Below are positions 1 to 7,411 of a stretch of DNA of 64,000 nucleotides, piece by piece; the stretch's first letter is position 1, and every line of letters starts with the position of its first letter. This DNA comes from Pseudovibrio sp000156235 (GTDB lineage Bacteria > Pseudomonadota > Alphaproteobacteria > Rhizobiales > Stappiaceae), in contig NZ_DS996810.1 of assembly GCF_000156235.1 (NCBI RefSeq), positions 186,001 to 250,000 of the forward strand. Direction: 5' to 3'. Position numbers and translations under genes: made by a program. The notes under the pieces are model-generated. The model searched no databases and had not been told where the DNA came from. It saw only the letters and a list, made by a program, of their open reading frames with translations.

Positions 1-732
1 TTTGACTGTTTCAGCCAGTGGAAGCAGGGCGGTTGATGGGTAGGCGTTGGTCCACGCGTAGATCTCTTCAAAGTTGGCATTGGGATCTGCGACACGGTAC
101 TTGCCCACAATGATGGGCGTATAGAACTCTGCGAGTGGATATGTAAGCAGGGAGGTTCCAGCCGCTGCTAGCTCAAAAACCGGAGACACCAGCACGATGG
201 CTTCAATGTCTTCCTTGAGAGCATGGTCTGTCAGATCCGTCCAGGCGGATAGTGTTCCTCCGAAGGAGGTGCTGATGACGATGACTTTGTTGCCGATGGC
301 CTTTGCGATTGCCAGAGCTTCTGCCAGCGCGTTGAAGTAGTCATCAACTCCGGGTTCTCCCATTGCTGCCGGGGTGCGGGCGTGGCCGGGCAGGCGTGTG
401 TAGTAAAGGTTGGCCTGAATGGAGCTGGCGACCAGATCCGGGACAGGTCTGATCTCGTCTTTACTGGCTGAAAAGCCGTGAATGTAGACGACGGCGTAGT
501 CGGTTTTGGCTTTGGTATCCGGGTTCTGCCAGATGATTTGTTTCTCCAATCCCGGCTTAATATCCTTAAACCGGCTTTCCACCCGCGCAATGTAAGCTTC
601 CGGGTCTTCACCAATGTCGCTTGGGTTGAAGGTTATGGAGGGAGAAACGTAGGTGTTGGCCCAGTAGACCAGAAACCCGGCGATGAGGATGATAAGAGAC
701 AATAAAAACAGATACTTATTTCGGAACAGCAT
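1..732 (-). CDS. Alpha/beta hydrolase, membrane-anchored, 3' end cut by the window
   Basis: Reading leftward from an ATG at 732-730, an open frame of 244 codons runs off the window start without a stop, so the C-terminus is missing. Residues 5-24 form a hydrophobic N-terminal anchor. An HGFS oxyanion-type motif sits at residues 85-88 and the nucleophile elbow S-T-S-F-G-G at 154-159, with Ser156 as the expected nucleophile; the first glycine of the usual GxSxG is replaced by serine. This fits an alpha/beta hydrolase (esterase/lipase type) facing the periplasm. The substrate cannot be told, and the acid and histidine of the triad lie outside the window or are not identified. Confidence 0.8.
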   Translation of the reverse strand, partial: MLFRNKYLFLLSLIILIAGFLVYWANTYVSPSITFNPSDIGEDPEAYIARVESRFKDIKPGLEKQIIWQNPDTKAKTDYAVVYIHGFSASKDEIRPVPDLVASSIQANLYYTRLPGHARTPAAMGEPGVDDYFNALAEALAIAKAIGNKVIVISTSFGGTLSAWTDLTDHALKEDIEAIVLVSPVFELAAAGTSLLTYPLAEFYTPIIVGKYRVADPNANFEEIYAWTNAYPSTALLPLAETVK

Positions 733-848
733 CGTTACATCGCCTCTTTTTTCGCTGATTGAGTGCCAGCCTGACTGGAAACGGAGCGTGTCTGTCAGTT
801 TTCCTTTTTATCCAAGCTTATACAATCTCTAGGAAATGGCAGTTTTGC

Positions 849-877
849 TTGACTCGGCACCTGCTTTCTCGTAGATA
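849..877 (+). promoter_or_regulatory. Candidate sigma-70 promoter
   Basis: TTGACT at 849-854 and TAGATA at 872-877 are separated by exactly 17 bases, a good match to the vegetative consensus. Transcription would begin near 884. It points at the structured segment ending in the terminator at 957-992, not directly at ffh. Confidence 0.45.
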
Positions 878-883
878 CCCGAG

Positions 884-992
884 TTAACTCCTTCGATTTG
901 AATTCTGGAGCCACTGACTGGGACCCGAAAAGGTATAAAGAGATCCCAGAGGTCAACACCCGACAGCGCGATGCGCCCTCGGGTGATTTTTT
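884..992 (+). ncRNA. Candidate small RNA (or attenuated leader) upstream of ffh
   Basis: No convincing gene occupies 733-1119. Within it, a well-spaced promoter (849-877) is followed by a hairpin at 915-955 (CTGGGA at 918-923 pairs with TCCCAG at 944-949, outer TGA/TCA) and then a strong intrinsic terminator at 957-992. The predicted transcript is about 110 nt. It carries neither the SRP RNA core motif nor any riboswitch motif I recognise. It could be a free small RNA or a leader whose read-through feeds ffh, which starts 127 nt downstream. The rest of the gap (733-848 and 993-1119) shows nothing else. Confidence 0.4.
957..992 (+). terminator. Intrinsic terminator upstream of ffh
   Basis: CACCCGA (957-963) pairs with TCGGGTG (979-985). 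Inside it, GCGC (966-969) pairs with GCGC (973-976) across a three-base loop, and a run of six T follows (987-992). No annotated plus-strand gene lies upstream for it to terminate. Confidence 0.6.
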
Positions 993-1119
993 GCTATGTG
1001 CACTTGATTTGGCATGGCAAATTGACTGCGGTGACACCAAATTCATTGAGGAACGAGTGTACAGCGCCGAGGAGTTTTCTTTAGGTGCTTGTGCCGAAAC
1101 GAGATTTTAAAGGAACGAC

Positions 1120-2676
1120 ATGTTCGATAATCTGTCAGATCGCCTAGGCGGTATTCTAGATAAGCTCACAAAACGTGGTGCGCTTTCTGAATCCGATGTT
1201 AGTGAAGCGCTGCGCGAAGTCCGCCGCGCGCTCATCGAGGCTGATGTGGCGTTGCCGATCGTGCGTTCTTTCACCGATAAGGTGAAGCATCGCGCTGTTG
1301 GTGCAGAGGTTGTTAAGTCCATTAAGCCGGGTCAGATGGTCGTCAAGATCGTTCATGACCAGCTGGTGGAAATGCTGGGTGAGGAATCTCATCCGATCGA
1401 CCTGAATGCCCCGGCTCCGGTTTGTATCATGATGGTTGGTCTGCAGGGTGCAGGTAAAACCACTGCAACCGGCAAGATTGCTCGTCGTCTGACACAGCGC
1501 GACAAGCGCAAAGTTTTGATGGCTTCTCTTGATACGCGCCGTCCGGCAGCGCAGGAGCAGCTGAAAGTTCTGGGTGAGCAGAACGAAATCGACACACTTC
1601 CTATCATTGAAGGGCAGCAGCCAGTCGATATCGCCAAGCGTGCGCTGAACGCAGCGAAGCTGGGCGGTTATGACGTTGTCATGCTCGATACCGCAGGTCG
1701 CGGCCACATTGATGAGCCTCTCATGGTGGAAATGGAGCAGATCAAAGCTGCATCCAACCCGCATGAAGTTCTGCTTGTTGCTGATGCTCTGACTGGTCAG
1801 GACGCTGTAAATCTGGCGAAGAGCTTTGATGAGCGTTGCTCCATCACAGGTATCATGCTGACCCGTATGGATGGTGATGGTCGCGGTGGTGCGGCTCTTT
1901 CCATGCGTGCTGTAACCGGCAAGCCGATCAAGCTGATTGGTACCGGTGAAAAATCTGACGCTCTTGAAGACTTCCATCCAAAGCGTATTGCTGATCGCAT
2001 CCTCGGCATGGGTGACATTGTCTCCCTCGTTGAAAAGGCTGCTGAAGCGATTGATGCGGAAAAAGCCGCAGAGATGGCTCGGAAGATGCAGAAGGGTCAC
2101 TTTGACCTGAACGATCTTTCTGAACAGCTGAAGCAGATGGAAAAGATGGGCGGAATGTCCGGCATGATGGGCATGCTTCCAGGTGTTGGCAAAATGAAGA
2201 AGCAGCTTGCTGCGGCCAACCTTGATGAGAACATGTTCAAGCGCCAGATGGCGATCATCTCTTCCATGACTGCGCAGGAACGTGCGAAGCCGGACCTGCT
2301 GAAAGCAAGCCGCAAGAAGCGTATTGCGGCGGGTTCTGGTGTACAGGTTGCTGAAGTTAATAAGCTTTTGAAAATGCACCGCCAGATGGCCGACATGATG
2401 AAGGCCATGGGTAAGGGCAAAGGCAAGGGTATGCTTGGCAAGATGATGGGCGCCATGGGTGGCGGCATGCCAGGCATGGGCGGCGGAATGCCGAACATTG
2501 ACCCTAAAGCGCTGGAGCAGATGGCTAAGTCTGGTCAGCTGCCAGGCGGCATGGAATTGCCTAAAGGATTACCGGGTGGTGGGCTTCCCGGGGGATTGCC
2601 AGGTGCTGGCGGCCCTAAATTGCCCGGTCTTGGTGGAGCGCCTGGTTTGCCAGGGCTTGGCAAGGGGAAAAAGTAA
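1120..2676 (+). CDS. ffh: Signal recognition particle protein Ffh
   Basis: GTPase of the signal recognition particle. It binds 4.5S RNA and hydrophobic signal sequences of nascent chains and delivers ribosomes to FtsY at the membrane. The 518-residue protein has the N domain, then the G domain with P-loop GLQGAGKTT (107-115), DTAGR (190-194) and TRMDGDGRGG (248-257). A methionine-rich M domain follows (about 300-435). The last ~80 residues are a Gly/Pro/Met-rich tail, longer than in E. coli but common in Alphaproteobacteria. ATG start with AAAGGA ten bases upstream. It heads the chorismate mutase - rpsP - rimM - trmD - rplS cluster. Confidence 0.97.
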   Translation: MFDNLSDRLGGILDKLTKRGALSESDVSEALREVRRALIEADVALPIVRSFTDKVKHRAVGAEVVKSIKPGQMVVKIVHDQLVEMLGEESHPIDLNAPAPVCIMMVGLQGAGKTTATGKIARRLTQRDKRKVLMASLDTRRPAAQEQLKVLGEQNEIDTLPIIEGQQPVDIAKRALNAAKLGGYDVVMLDTAGRGHIDEPLMVEMEQIKAASNPHEVLLVADALTGQDAVNLAKSFDERCSITGIMLTRMDGDGRGGAALSMRAVTGKPIKLIGTGEKSDALEDFHPKRIADRILGMGDIVSLVEKAAEAIDAEKAAEMARKMQKGHFDLNDLSEQLKQMEKMGGMSGMMGMLPGVGKMKKQLAAANLDENMFKRQMAIISSMTAQERAKPDLLKASRKKRIAAGSGVQVAEVNKLLKMHRQMADMMKAMGKGKGKGMLGKMMGAMGGGMPGMGGGMPNIDPKALEQMAKSGQLPGGMELPKGLPGGGLPGGLPGAGGPKLPGLGGAPGLPGLGKGKK

Positions 2677-2994
2677 TTGAGCGAGATCGATAAAACAGAA
2701 GAAGCCAAGGTGATCCTTGGTGGACTTCGTTCCAGCATCGACAACATTGACGCTGCTCTGGTGCACATGTTGGCTGAACGGTTTCGCTGCACACAGGCTG
2801 TTGGGGAGCTGAAAGCGACCCATGGTCTTCCACCGGCTGACCCGGCCCGTGAAAAACTTCAGATTGAGCGTCTGCGCCGTTTAGCGGCTGAGGCCAATCT
2901 TGATCCTGACTTTGCTGAAAAGTTCCTGAACTTCATCGTGAAGGAAGTCATTCGGCATCATGAAGCTATTGCTGCTGAACACAGCACAGACTGA
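2677..2994 (+). CDS. Chorismate mutase, AroQ type, TTG start
   Basis: Converts chorismate to prephenate, the first committed step to phenylalanine and tyrosine. It is a single-domain, all-helical AroQ protein of 105 residues. Arg18, Arg35, Lys46, Asp55, Arg58 and Glu59 reproduce the spacing of the active-site residues R11, R28, K39, D48, R51 and E52 of the E. coli PheA mutase domain. The TTG start directly abuts the ffh stop codon (zero spacing) and has no clear Shine-Dalgarno sequence of its own, so translation is probably coupled to ffh. No regulatory domain is attached. Confidence 0.9.
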   Translation: MSEIDKTEEAKVILGGLRSSIDNIDAALVHMLAERFRCTQAVGELKATHGLPPADPAREKLQIERLRRLAAEANLDPDFAEKFLNFIVKEVIRHHEAIAAEHSTD

Positions 2995-3015
2995 ATACCT
3001 AGGAGTAACTAAACA

Positions 3016-3408
3016 ATGGCTACAAAAATTCGCCTGGCACGCGGTGGTGCTAAAAAGCGTCCTTTCTACCGCATCGTTATCGCAGACGTTCGTTCCCCAC
3101 GTGACGGCCGTTTCATTGAAGTTGTAGGTCGCTACAACCCAATGCTGCCAAAAGACGCTGAAAACCGCGTTGAGCTGAACGAAGAGCGCATCAAGCACTG
3201 GCTCGGTCACGGCGCGAAGCCAACCGACCGCGTACACCGCTTCCTGGACGCTGCTGGCCTGCTGAAGCGTGAGCCACGCAACAACCCTAACAAAGCAAAA
3301 CTCGGCAAGAAAGCTCAGGAGCGTCTTGACGAGAAACTTGCTGCAGAAGCTGAAGCAAAAGCAGCTGCTGAAGAAGCAGCGGCAGAAGCAGCAGAAGCTT
3401 CCGAATAA
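3016..3408 (+). CDS. rpsP: 30S ribosomal protein S16
   Basis: Small-subunit assembly protein. The first ~80 residues match the compact S16 fold (IRLARGGAKKRPFYRI near the start, then the DGRFIEVVGRYNP segment). The protein is 130 residues against about 82 in E. coli. The extra C-terminal ~45 residues are a low-complexity Ala/Glu/Lys segment likely to be helical. The start is set by AGGAGT ten bases upstream of the ATG. It lies 21 bp after the chorismate mutase gene and 36 bp before rimM. Confidence 0.97.
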   Translation: MATKIRLARGGAKKRPFYRIVIADVRSPRDGRFIEVVGRYNPMLPKDAENRVELNEERIKHWLGHGAKPTDRVHRFLDAAGLLKREPRNNPNKAKLGKKAQERLDEKLAAEAEAKAAAEEAAAEAAEASE

Positions 3409-3444
3409 GATAAGCATACCCGATCTGATAAGGAGACGCCGGCT

Positions 3445-4002
3445 ATGGCAAACAAGCCTGAAGACCGCATTCTAATGGCTCAGATCGGGGCTGCTCACGG
3501 CATACGTGGAGAAGTGCGGGTCAAGCCATTTGGTGATGACCCGCTTTCTTTTGGCGATTATGGCAAGCTGGAAAGCGAAGACGGCAGTCGCAAATTTAAA
3601 GTGAAGCGGGCACGCGTCCAGAAAAACGTGGTGGTGACCAAGTTTGAAGGCGTGAATGACCGCAACGAAGCTGAAGCTCTGAATGGGTTGAAGCTTTACA
3701 TTCCTCGCGAGCGTCTTCCTGAAACGGAAGATGAGGATGAATTCTACCACTCTGACCTTATCGGCCTGAAGGCGCTTGATGAGAACAAAGAGCAGATTGG
3801 TACAGTTCTGGCTCTTCTGGACTTTGGTGCTGGCGATCTCATCGAAATCGCACCTAAGAGCGGTAAATCTCTGCTGTTCCCGTTCACCAAAGCAGTTGTT
3901 CCTGTCATCAACCTTAAAGAAGGCTTCGTGGAAGTTCATGCTCCTGAAGGCTTTTACGAGGAAGGTGAGAAAGAACCGGAAGACGGCTCAGAGCCTTCCT
4001 AA
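3445..4002 (+). CDS. rimM: Ribosome maturation factor RimM
   Basis: Assembly factor that binds S19 and helps 16S rRNA 3'-domain maturation of the 30S subunit. The 185-residue protein has the N-terminal RimM barrel (ILMAQIGAAHGIRGEVRVKPF) and a C-terminal PRC-barrel part (EFYHSDLIGLKAL, then LLFPFTKAVVPVINL). The tail is acidic. AAGGAG lies upstream of the ATG. Its place between rpsP and trmD matches the conserved rpsP-rimM-trmD-rplS order. Confidence 0.96.
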   Translation: MANKPEDRILMAQIGAAHGIRGEVRVKPFGDDPLSFGDYGKLESEDGSRKFKVKRARVQKNVVVTKFEGVNDRNEAEALNGLKLYIPRERLPETEDEDEFYHSDLIGLKALDENKEQIGTVLALLDFGAGDLIEIAPKSGKSLLFPFTKAVVPVINLKEGFVEVHAPEGFYEEGEKEPEDGSEPS

Positions 4003-4107
4003 CTGGTTGGCATATATCCCGATACGCAGGACGAGCTGAGATCATTACGGTGATTTTTGCTCGTTTTGCATTTAGACCACTCCATTGATTGCTGAAGCAG
4101 GACCATC

Positions 4108-4812
4108 ATGAGCTTTCGTGCATCCATTTTGACGTTGTACCCTGAGATGTTTCCGGGAAATCTGGGTATGAGCATGTCCGGGCGTGCGATGGAGCGTGGG
4201 GACTGGTCTCTGGATGCGAAGAACATTCGTGACTATGCCACTGATAAGCATCGCTCTGTTGATGATACACCGGCAGGCGGCGGGGCCGGCATGGTTCTGC
4301 GTCCGGATATTCTTGGCAAAGCGATTGATGATGTGACGGAAGAGGGTGATACCCGACCACGTCTGCTCATGAGCCCACGTGGCAAGCCGTTTACGCAGGC
4401 AAAAGCGCGAGAGTTGGCTGATGGGCCGGGTGTTATTATCGTCTGTGGTCGCTTCGAGGGTGTGGACGAGCGTGTGATTGAAGGCCGTCAGCTCGAGGAA
4501 GTTTCCATTGGCGACTACATCCTTTCTGGTGGTGAAGTGGCTGCACATGTGGTTCTGGACAGTATTGTGCGCCTGATCCCGGGTGTGATGGGCAATAAAG
4601 AGAGCGGTGAAACCGAAAGCTTTGAGAATGGCTTATTGGAACATCCGCATTACACACGCCCGGTAGAATTTGAAGGCCGAGAGATTCCTGCTGTTCTTAA
4701 AAGCGGCAATCATAAACTGATTGACCAGTGGCGTTTGGAGATCTCTGAAAAGATTACTGAAGAACGTCGCCCAGACCTCTGGCAGGAATACTTAAAAAAT
4801 AGCCGTGGATAG
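4108..4812 (+). CDS. trmD: tRNA (guanine-37 N1)-methyltransferase TrmD
   Basis: Methylates G37 next to the anticodon using S-adenosylmethionine, which prevents +1 frameshifting. It is a SPOUT-family enzyme of 234 residues. Conserved segments are MSPRGKPF (88-95), CGRFEGVDER (113-122), IGDYILSGGE (134-143), IPGVMGN (157-163) and HPHYTRP (179-185); together they form the trefoil-knot cofactor site and tRNA-binding loop. The start is the ATG after a GCAGGA sequence. A 105-bp gap separates it from rimM, so an internal promoter or a leader is possible. Confidence 0.97.
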   Translation: MSFRASILTLYPEMFPGNLGMSMSGRAMERGDWSLDAKNIRDYATDKHRSVDDTPAGGGAGMVLRPDILGKAIDDVTEEGDTRPRLLMSPRGKPFTQAKARELADGPGVIIVCGRFEGVDERVIEGRQLEEVSIGDYILSGGEVAAHVVLDSIVRLIPGVMGNKESGETESFENGLLEHPHYTRPVEFEGREIPAVLKSGNHKLIDQWRLEISEKITEERRPDLWQEYLKNSRG

Positions 4813-5013
4813 GCTGTTTTCTACACTTTTTTCATGACAAACATAGAAAAATCGGCTAAACCCGCGCCGACTGGAGTGGATTCTGTCTGGCGTTTACCGT
4901 TAGGGTCTTAGTTCCACTTCACTTCCCGGCATAATGCCAAGGTTTGGTGAATACGTACCGGTGGCTGGACCATTAGGGACGCTCTGACCAATTGTATAAT
5001 GGAAGAAACTGCC

Positions 5014-5475
5014 ATGAATATCATTGAGCAGCTCAACGCCGAAGAAATGGCGCGCATCGAAGAGAAGCGTACGCTTCCTGAGTTCTCTCCAGGTGACACC
5101 GTACGTGTTCTCGTACGCGTTACTGAAGGTACTCGTACTCGTGTGCAGGCTTATGAAGGCGTTTGCATCGCACGCTCCGGCGGCGGCATCAACGAAAGCT
5201 TCACCGTTCGTAAGATTTCTTACGGCGAAGGTGTAGAGCGTGTATTCCCAATCTACAGCCCAATGGTTGAAGGTGTGGAAGTAGTACGTCGCGGTAAAGT
5301 CCGTCGTGCGAAGCTTTACTACCTGCGTGAGCGTCGCGGTAAGTCCGCACGTATCGTTGAAGCAACCAACGTACGCGCAAAGCGCCTTAACGAAGAAGCT
5401 CGTGCTGCTGCTGCTGAAGCAAAAGCTGCAAAAGCTGCTGAAAAGGCTGCTGAAGCTAAAGGTTCTGCAGAGTAA
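5014..5475 (+). CDS. rplS: 50S ribosomal protein L19
   Basis: L19 sits at the 30S-50S interface. The start at 5014 (MNIIEQLNAEE) is preferred over an in-frame ATG five codons upstream: it matches the family N-terminus and has GGAAG suitably placed. The core includes FSPGDTVRVLVRV and the YYLRERRGKSARI segment. The protein is 153 residues against 115 in E. coli, because of an Ala/Lys/Glu-rich C-terminal helix-like extension similar in style to that of S16 in the same operon. A 201-bp gap separates it from trmD, and a terminator follows at 5503-5535. Confidence 0.97.
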   Translation: MNIIEQLNAEEMARIEEKRTLPEFSPGDTVRVLVRVTEGTRTRVQAYEGVCIARSGGGINESFTVRKISYGEGVERVFPIYSPMVEGVEVVRRGKVRRAKLYYLRERRGKSARIVEATNVRAKRLNEEARAAAAEAKAAKAAEKAAEAKGSAE

Positions 5476-5502
5476 GATTTACTCTCGGACCGTACTGGTT
5501 TC

Positions 5503-5535
5503 AAAAACCCCGCTGAGAAATCGGCGGGGTTTTTT
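5503..5535 (+). terminator. rplS: Intrinsic terminator after rplS
   Basis: CCCCGC at 5508-5513 pairs with GCGGGG at 5524-5529, flanked by an A-run and a following T6 tract. It closes the ffh-rplS operon. Confidence 0.9.
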
Positions 5536-5610
5536 GCGTTTTGGGCTGGATCTTTTTGCTCTGTTGCTCTTGGGTTTTGTTGTTTGATTGGTCTTGGGTT
5601 CAGTCGCTTG

Positions 5611-5656
5611 CGGTGTCATCCCGGGCGAAGCGTAGCGTAGACCCGGGATGACACCG
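5611..5656. repeat. REP-like palindrome
   Basis: A perfect 15-bp inverted repeat, with left arm CGGTGTCATCCCGGG (5611-5625) and its complement at 5642-5656, encloses a 16-base spacer with repeated GCGTAG-type words. It lies alone in the intergenic region after rplS. Palindromes around GTCATCCCGGG are common as dispersed elements in Alphaproteobacteria; no second copy was found in this window. Confidence 0.7.
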
Positions 5657-6246
5657 AGTGGATGGCTTATTGCCTCAAAAAACTTATCCCCATCGCTCGA
5701 AACCATGCCCATACTAAAGCCATGCCTGCGCATTCGGGCAGCTGGCGGAGCGTCCGTCGGTACGGTGTGGGCAGGGCGGGGCTATCTGAAGACTTAACGC
5801 ATCTTCAGGCGGGTCCGTGGAGGTTCCCCTTTCGCCAACAGTGTTGAGGGATAGCGGATGTCCGGCCAAACCAACGGGCGCCAACACTGAGCGTTGAGGC
5901 TTTCCAACAGCTGCAACGCTTCCAAGTGTCTTTTGGAGCTTGGCTTTAGCCTCCTGCAAAAACGTCCGGGCAAGGCGTGTAGCCAATGCCGAAGAATTAG
6001 TTTCAATAAGTAGCGCAGGTATTGCCTGCCGCCTTGCTCACCCCGATTAACTCGGGAACTCCAGCTTCACCACTGCATGGGATGCCATGTGGTGCCATTG
6101 GTGTTTCTAATAGTGTTCAACCAACTGTTTGCAGAGAACTTCACGTAGTTTTTGGGGGGGGCAGGCGAGATGTCTGTCAGAATACAATTAATCAACGTGG
6201 GTTAAGCTGGTTTTGGTTGATGGCTGAGCAGGGGATTTGAAACAGA
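5657..6246. other. Gene-free, hairpin-rich intergenic region
   Basis: No open frame here has a recognisable product. Between 5786 and 5943 several short perfect stems follow one another: CTGAAGA/TCTTCAG (5786-5808), AGTGTTG/CAACACT (5840-5888), GCGTTG/CAACGC (5891-5919) and CCAAG/CTTGG (5922-5943). CCCGA/TCGGG follows at 6043-6057. This density suggests a structured RNA, but no known RNA family was recognised and no clear terminator marks an end. Confidence 0.3.
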
Positions 6247-7107
6247 ATGGTGATTGCACTCATCATCCTTTTCGTCGTGTTACTCGGCATCTATGCCGTT
6301 TTCGTTGAGCCTTGGCTTCCTCCCAAAATCACGCGGCATAAAGTTGTTGTCTCTCCTGATGCTCTTGGCCAGAAACCTTTGCGGCTTGTGGTGCTGACTG
6401 ATTTGCATGCCTGCTGGCCATGGATGCGGCCAGAGCGGATTAAACGCATCGTTGAACGAGCGAACAGTCTGGAGCCCGATCTCATTACGCTTTTGGGCGA
6501 TTTTCATACCGCCATGCATCCTCCCTTTGCAAAACCGTTGGCTACAGCTGCCGACTGGGCACAGCCTATGGAGCGTTTAAAAGCCCCTCTGGGCGTGTTT
6601 GGTGTGTTAGGCAATCACGATTGGCTGGAAGGTGGTGAAGAAGCCAGAGAGGCGCTGGAAGCCTTCGGTGTGACTGTTCTTGAGAATAAGGCACAGCGCG
6701 TGTCGACACGTGGGAACTCCCATGTCTGGATTATCGGGCTGGATGATCAGTATGGAGAAGCCTGCCAGCTGCATGGCAAAGGCCGACGCGATGATCTTGA
6801 GGTGGCCTTAAGTCAGGTTGAAGATGACATGGCCCCGCGGATTTTGCTCGCCCATGAGCCGGATATCTTTCTGAAAGCTAAGAAATCCGTAGATTTGACA
6901 TTGAGTGGGCATACGCATGGGGGGCAGGTTCGCCTGCCGTTTATTGGTGCTTTGACAATACCATCGCGTCTGGACCGGAAGTACGCAAAGGGTGCTTTTG
7001 AGGAAAATGGAAGCACTCTCATTGTGAGTAGCGGTTTGGGATGCTCTGGACTTCCCATTCGATTTATGTGCCCACCAGAACTTTTGCTCATAGAAATATA
7101 TGCTTAG
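6247..7107 (+). CDS. Membrane-anchored metallophosphoesterase
   Basis: Calcineurin-like phosphoesterase of 286 residues resembling the YaeI/YkuE group. Residues 2-20 form a signal anchor. Metal ligands are visible in order: TDLH (51-54), GDFH (84-87), GNHDW (122-126), His203 in LAHEPD, and GHTHGG (221-226). A dimetal active site hydrolysing a phosphodiester or phosphomonoester at the periplasmic face is expected. The family includes enzymes acting on lipid or nucleotide phosphates, but the substrate here is unknown. It stands alone, with a 139-nt-plus leader region on its left. Confidence 0.88.
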   Translation: MVIALIILFVVLLGIYAVFVEPWLPPKITRHKVVVSPDALGQKPLRLVVLTDLHACWPWMRPERIKRIVERANSLEPDLITLLGDFHTAMHPPFAKPLATAADWAQPMERLKAPLGVFGVLGNHDWLEGGEEAREALEAFGVTVLENKAQRVSTRGNSHVWIIGLDDQYGEACQLHGKGRRDDLEVALSQVEDDMAPRILLAHEPDIFLKAKKSVDLTLSGHTHGGQVRLPFIGALTIPSRLDRKYAKGAFEENGSTLIVSSGLGCSGLPIRFMCPPELLLIEIYA

Positions 7108-7411
7108 ATCGCAATGTATTGCAGCGATGTGGTGGACCCTTTGAAGGCCTTCAATTTGCTATGATTACCTCCTGGTCTTGAGAGAATCTCAAGGCAAAGA
7201 AGCTTGATATTTTGGCGATCTGAGAGGATTAATAGAGCCAGTATAGCGGAGGCTTCTGTTGTGACGCCTTTGCATTTTCAAGATTTATGCGGCCGCAGAG
7301 AGCTGCAGGTAAAAAGTGAATGATCCTGTTTTCTCGGATCTTGAGCGCTTGGTAGGTGCGATCAGAACTGCGAGAAAAACAAGGATTAGTCGTTTCCAGG
7401 AGACAAGCGCA
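7108..7411 (+). other. leuC upstream region with two short palindromes
   Basis: The region between the phosphoesterase and leuC holds a perfect 14-bp palindrome (TTGAAGGCCTTCAA, 7141-7154) and a 7-bp hairpin with a three-base loop (CTTGAGA/TCTCAAG, 7177-7193). No leucine-codon-rich leader peptide was found. An open frame extends upstream of the chosen leuC start but lacks similarity to LeuC. Confidence 0.35.

Noticed and set aside
231..705. Open frames of 75-127 codons on both strands within 231-705
   Set aside because: The true minus-strand frame, with signal anchor and hydrolase motifs, runs from 732 through the window start; these are out-of-frame shadows.
795..1110. Short open frames on both strands upstream of ffh
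   Set aside because: No ribosome site or similarity, and they cross the hairpins and terminator at 915-992.
1156..2379. 407-codon minus-strand frame opposite ffh
   Set aside because: It is antisense to the conserved GTPase; composition is typical of an antisense shadow, with no domain.
5714..6006. Two minus-strand frames of 70-90 codons in the rplS downstream gap, considered as gene or transposase remnants
   Set aside because: No recognisable domain, no ribosome site, and they overlap the cluster of stems; listed as gene-free instead.
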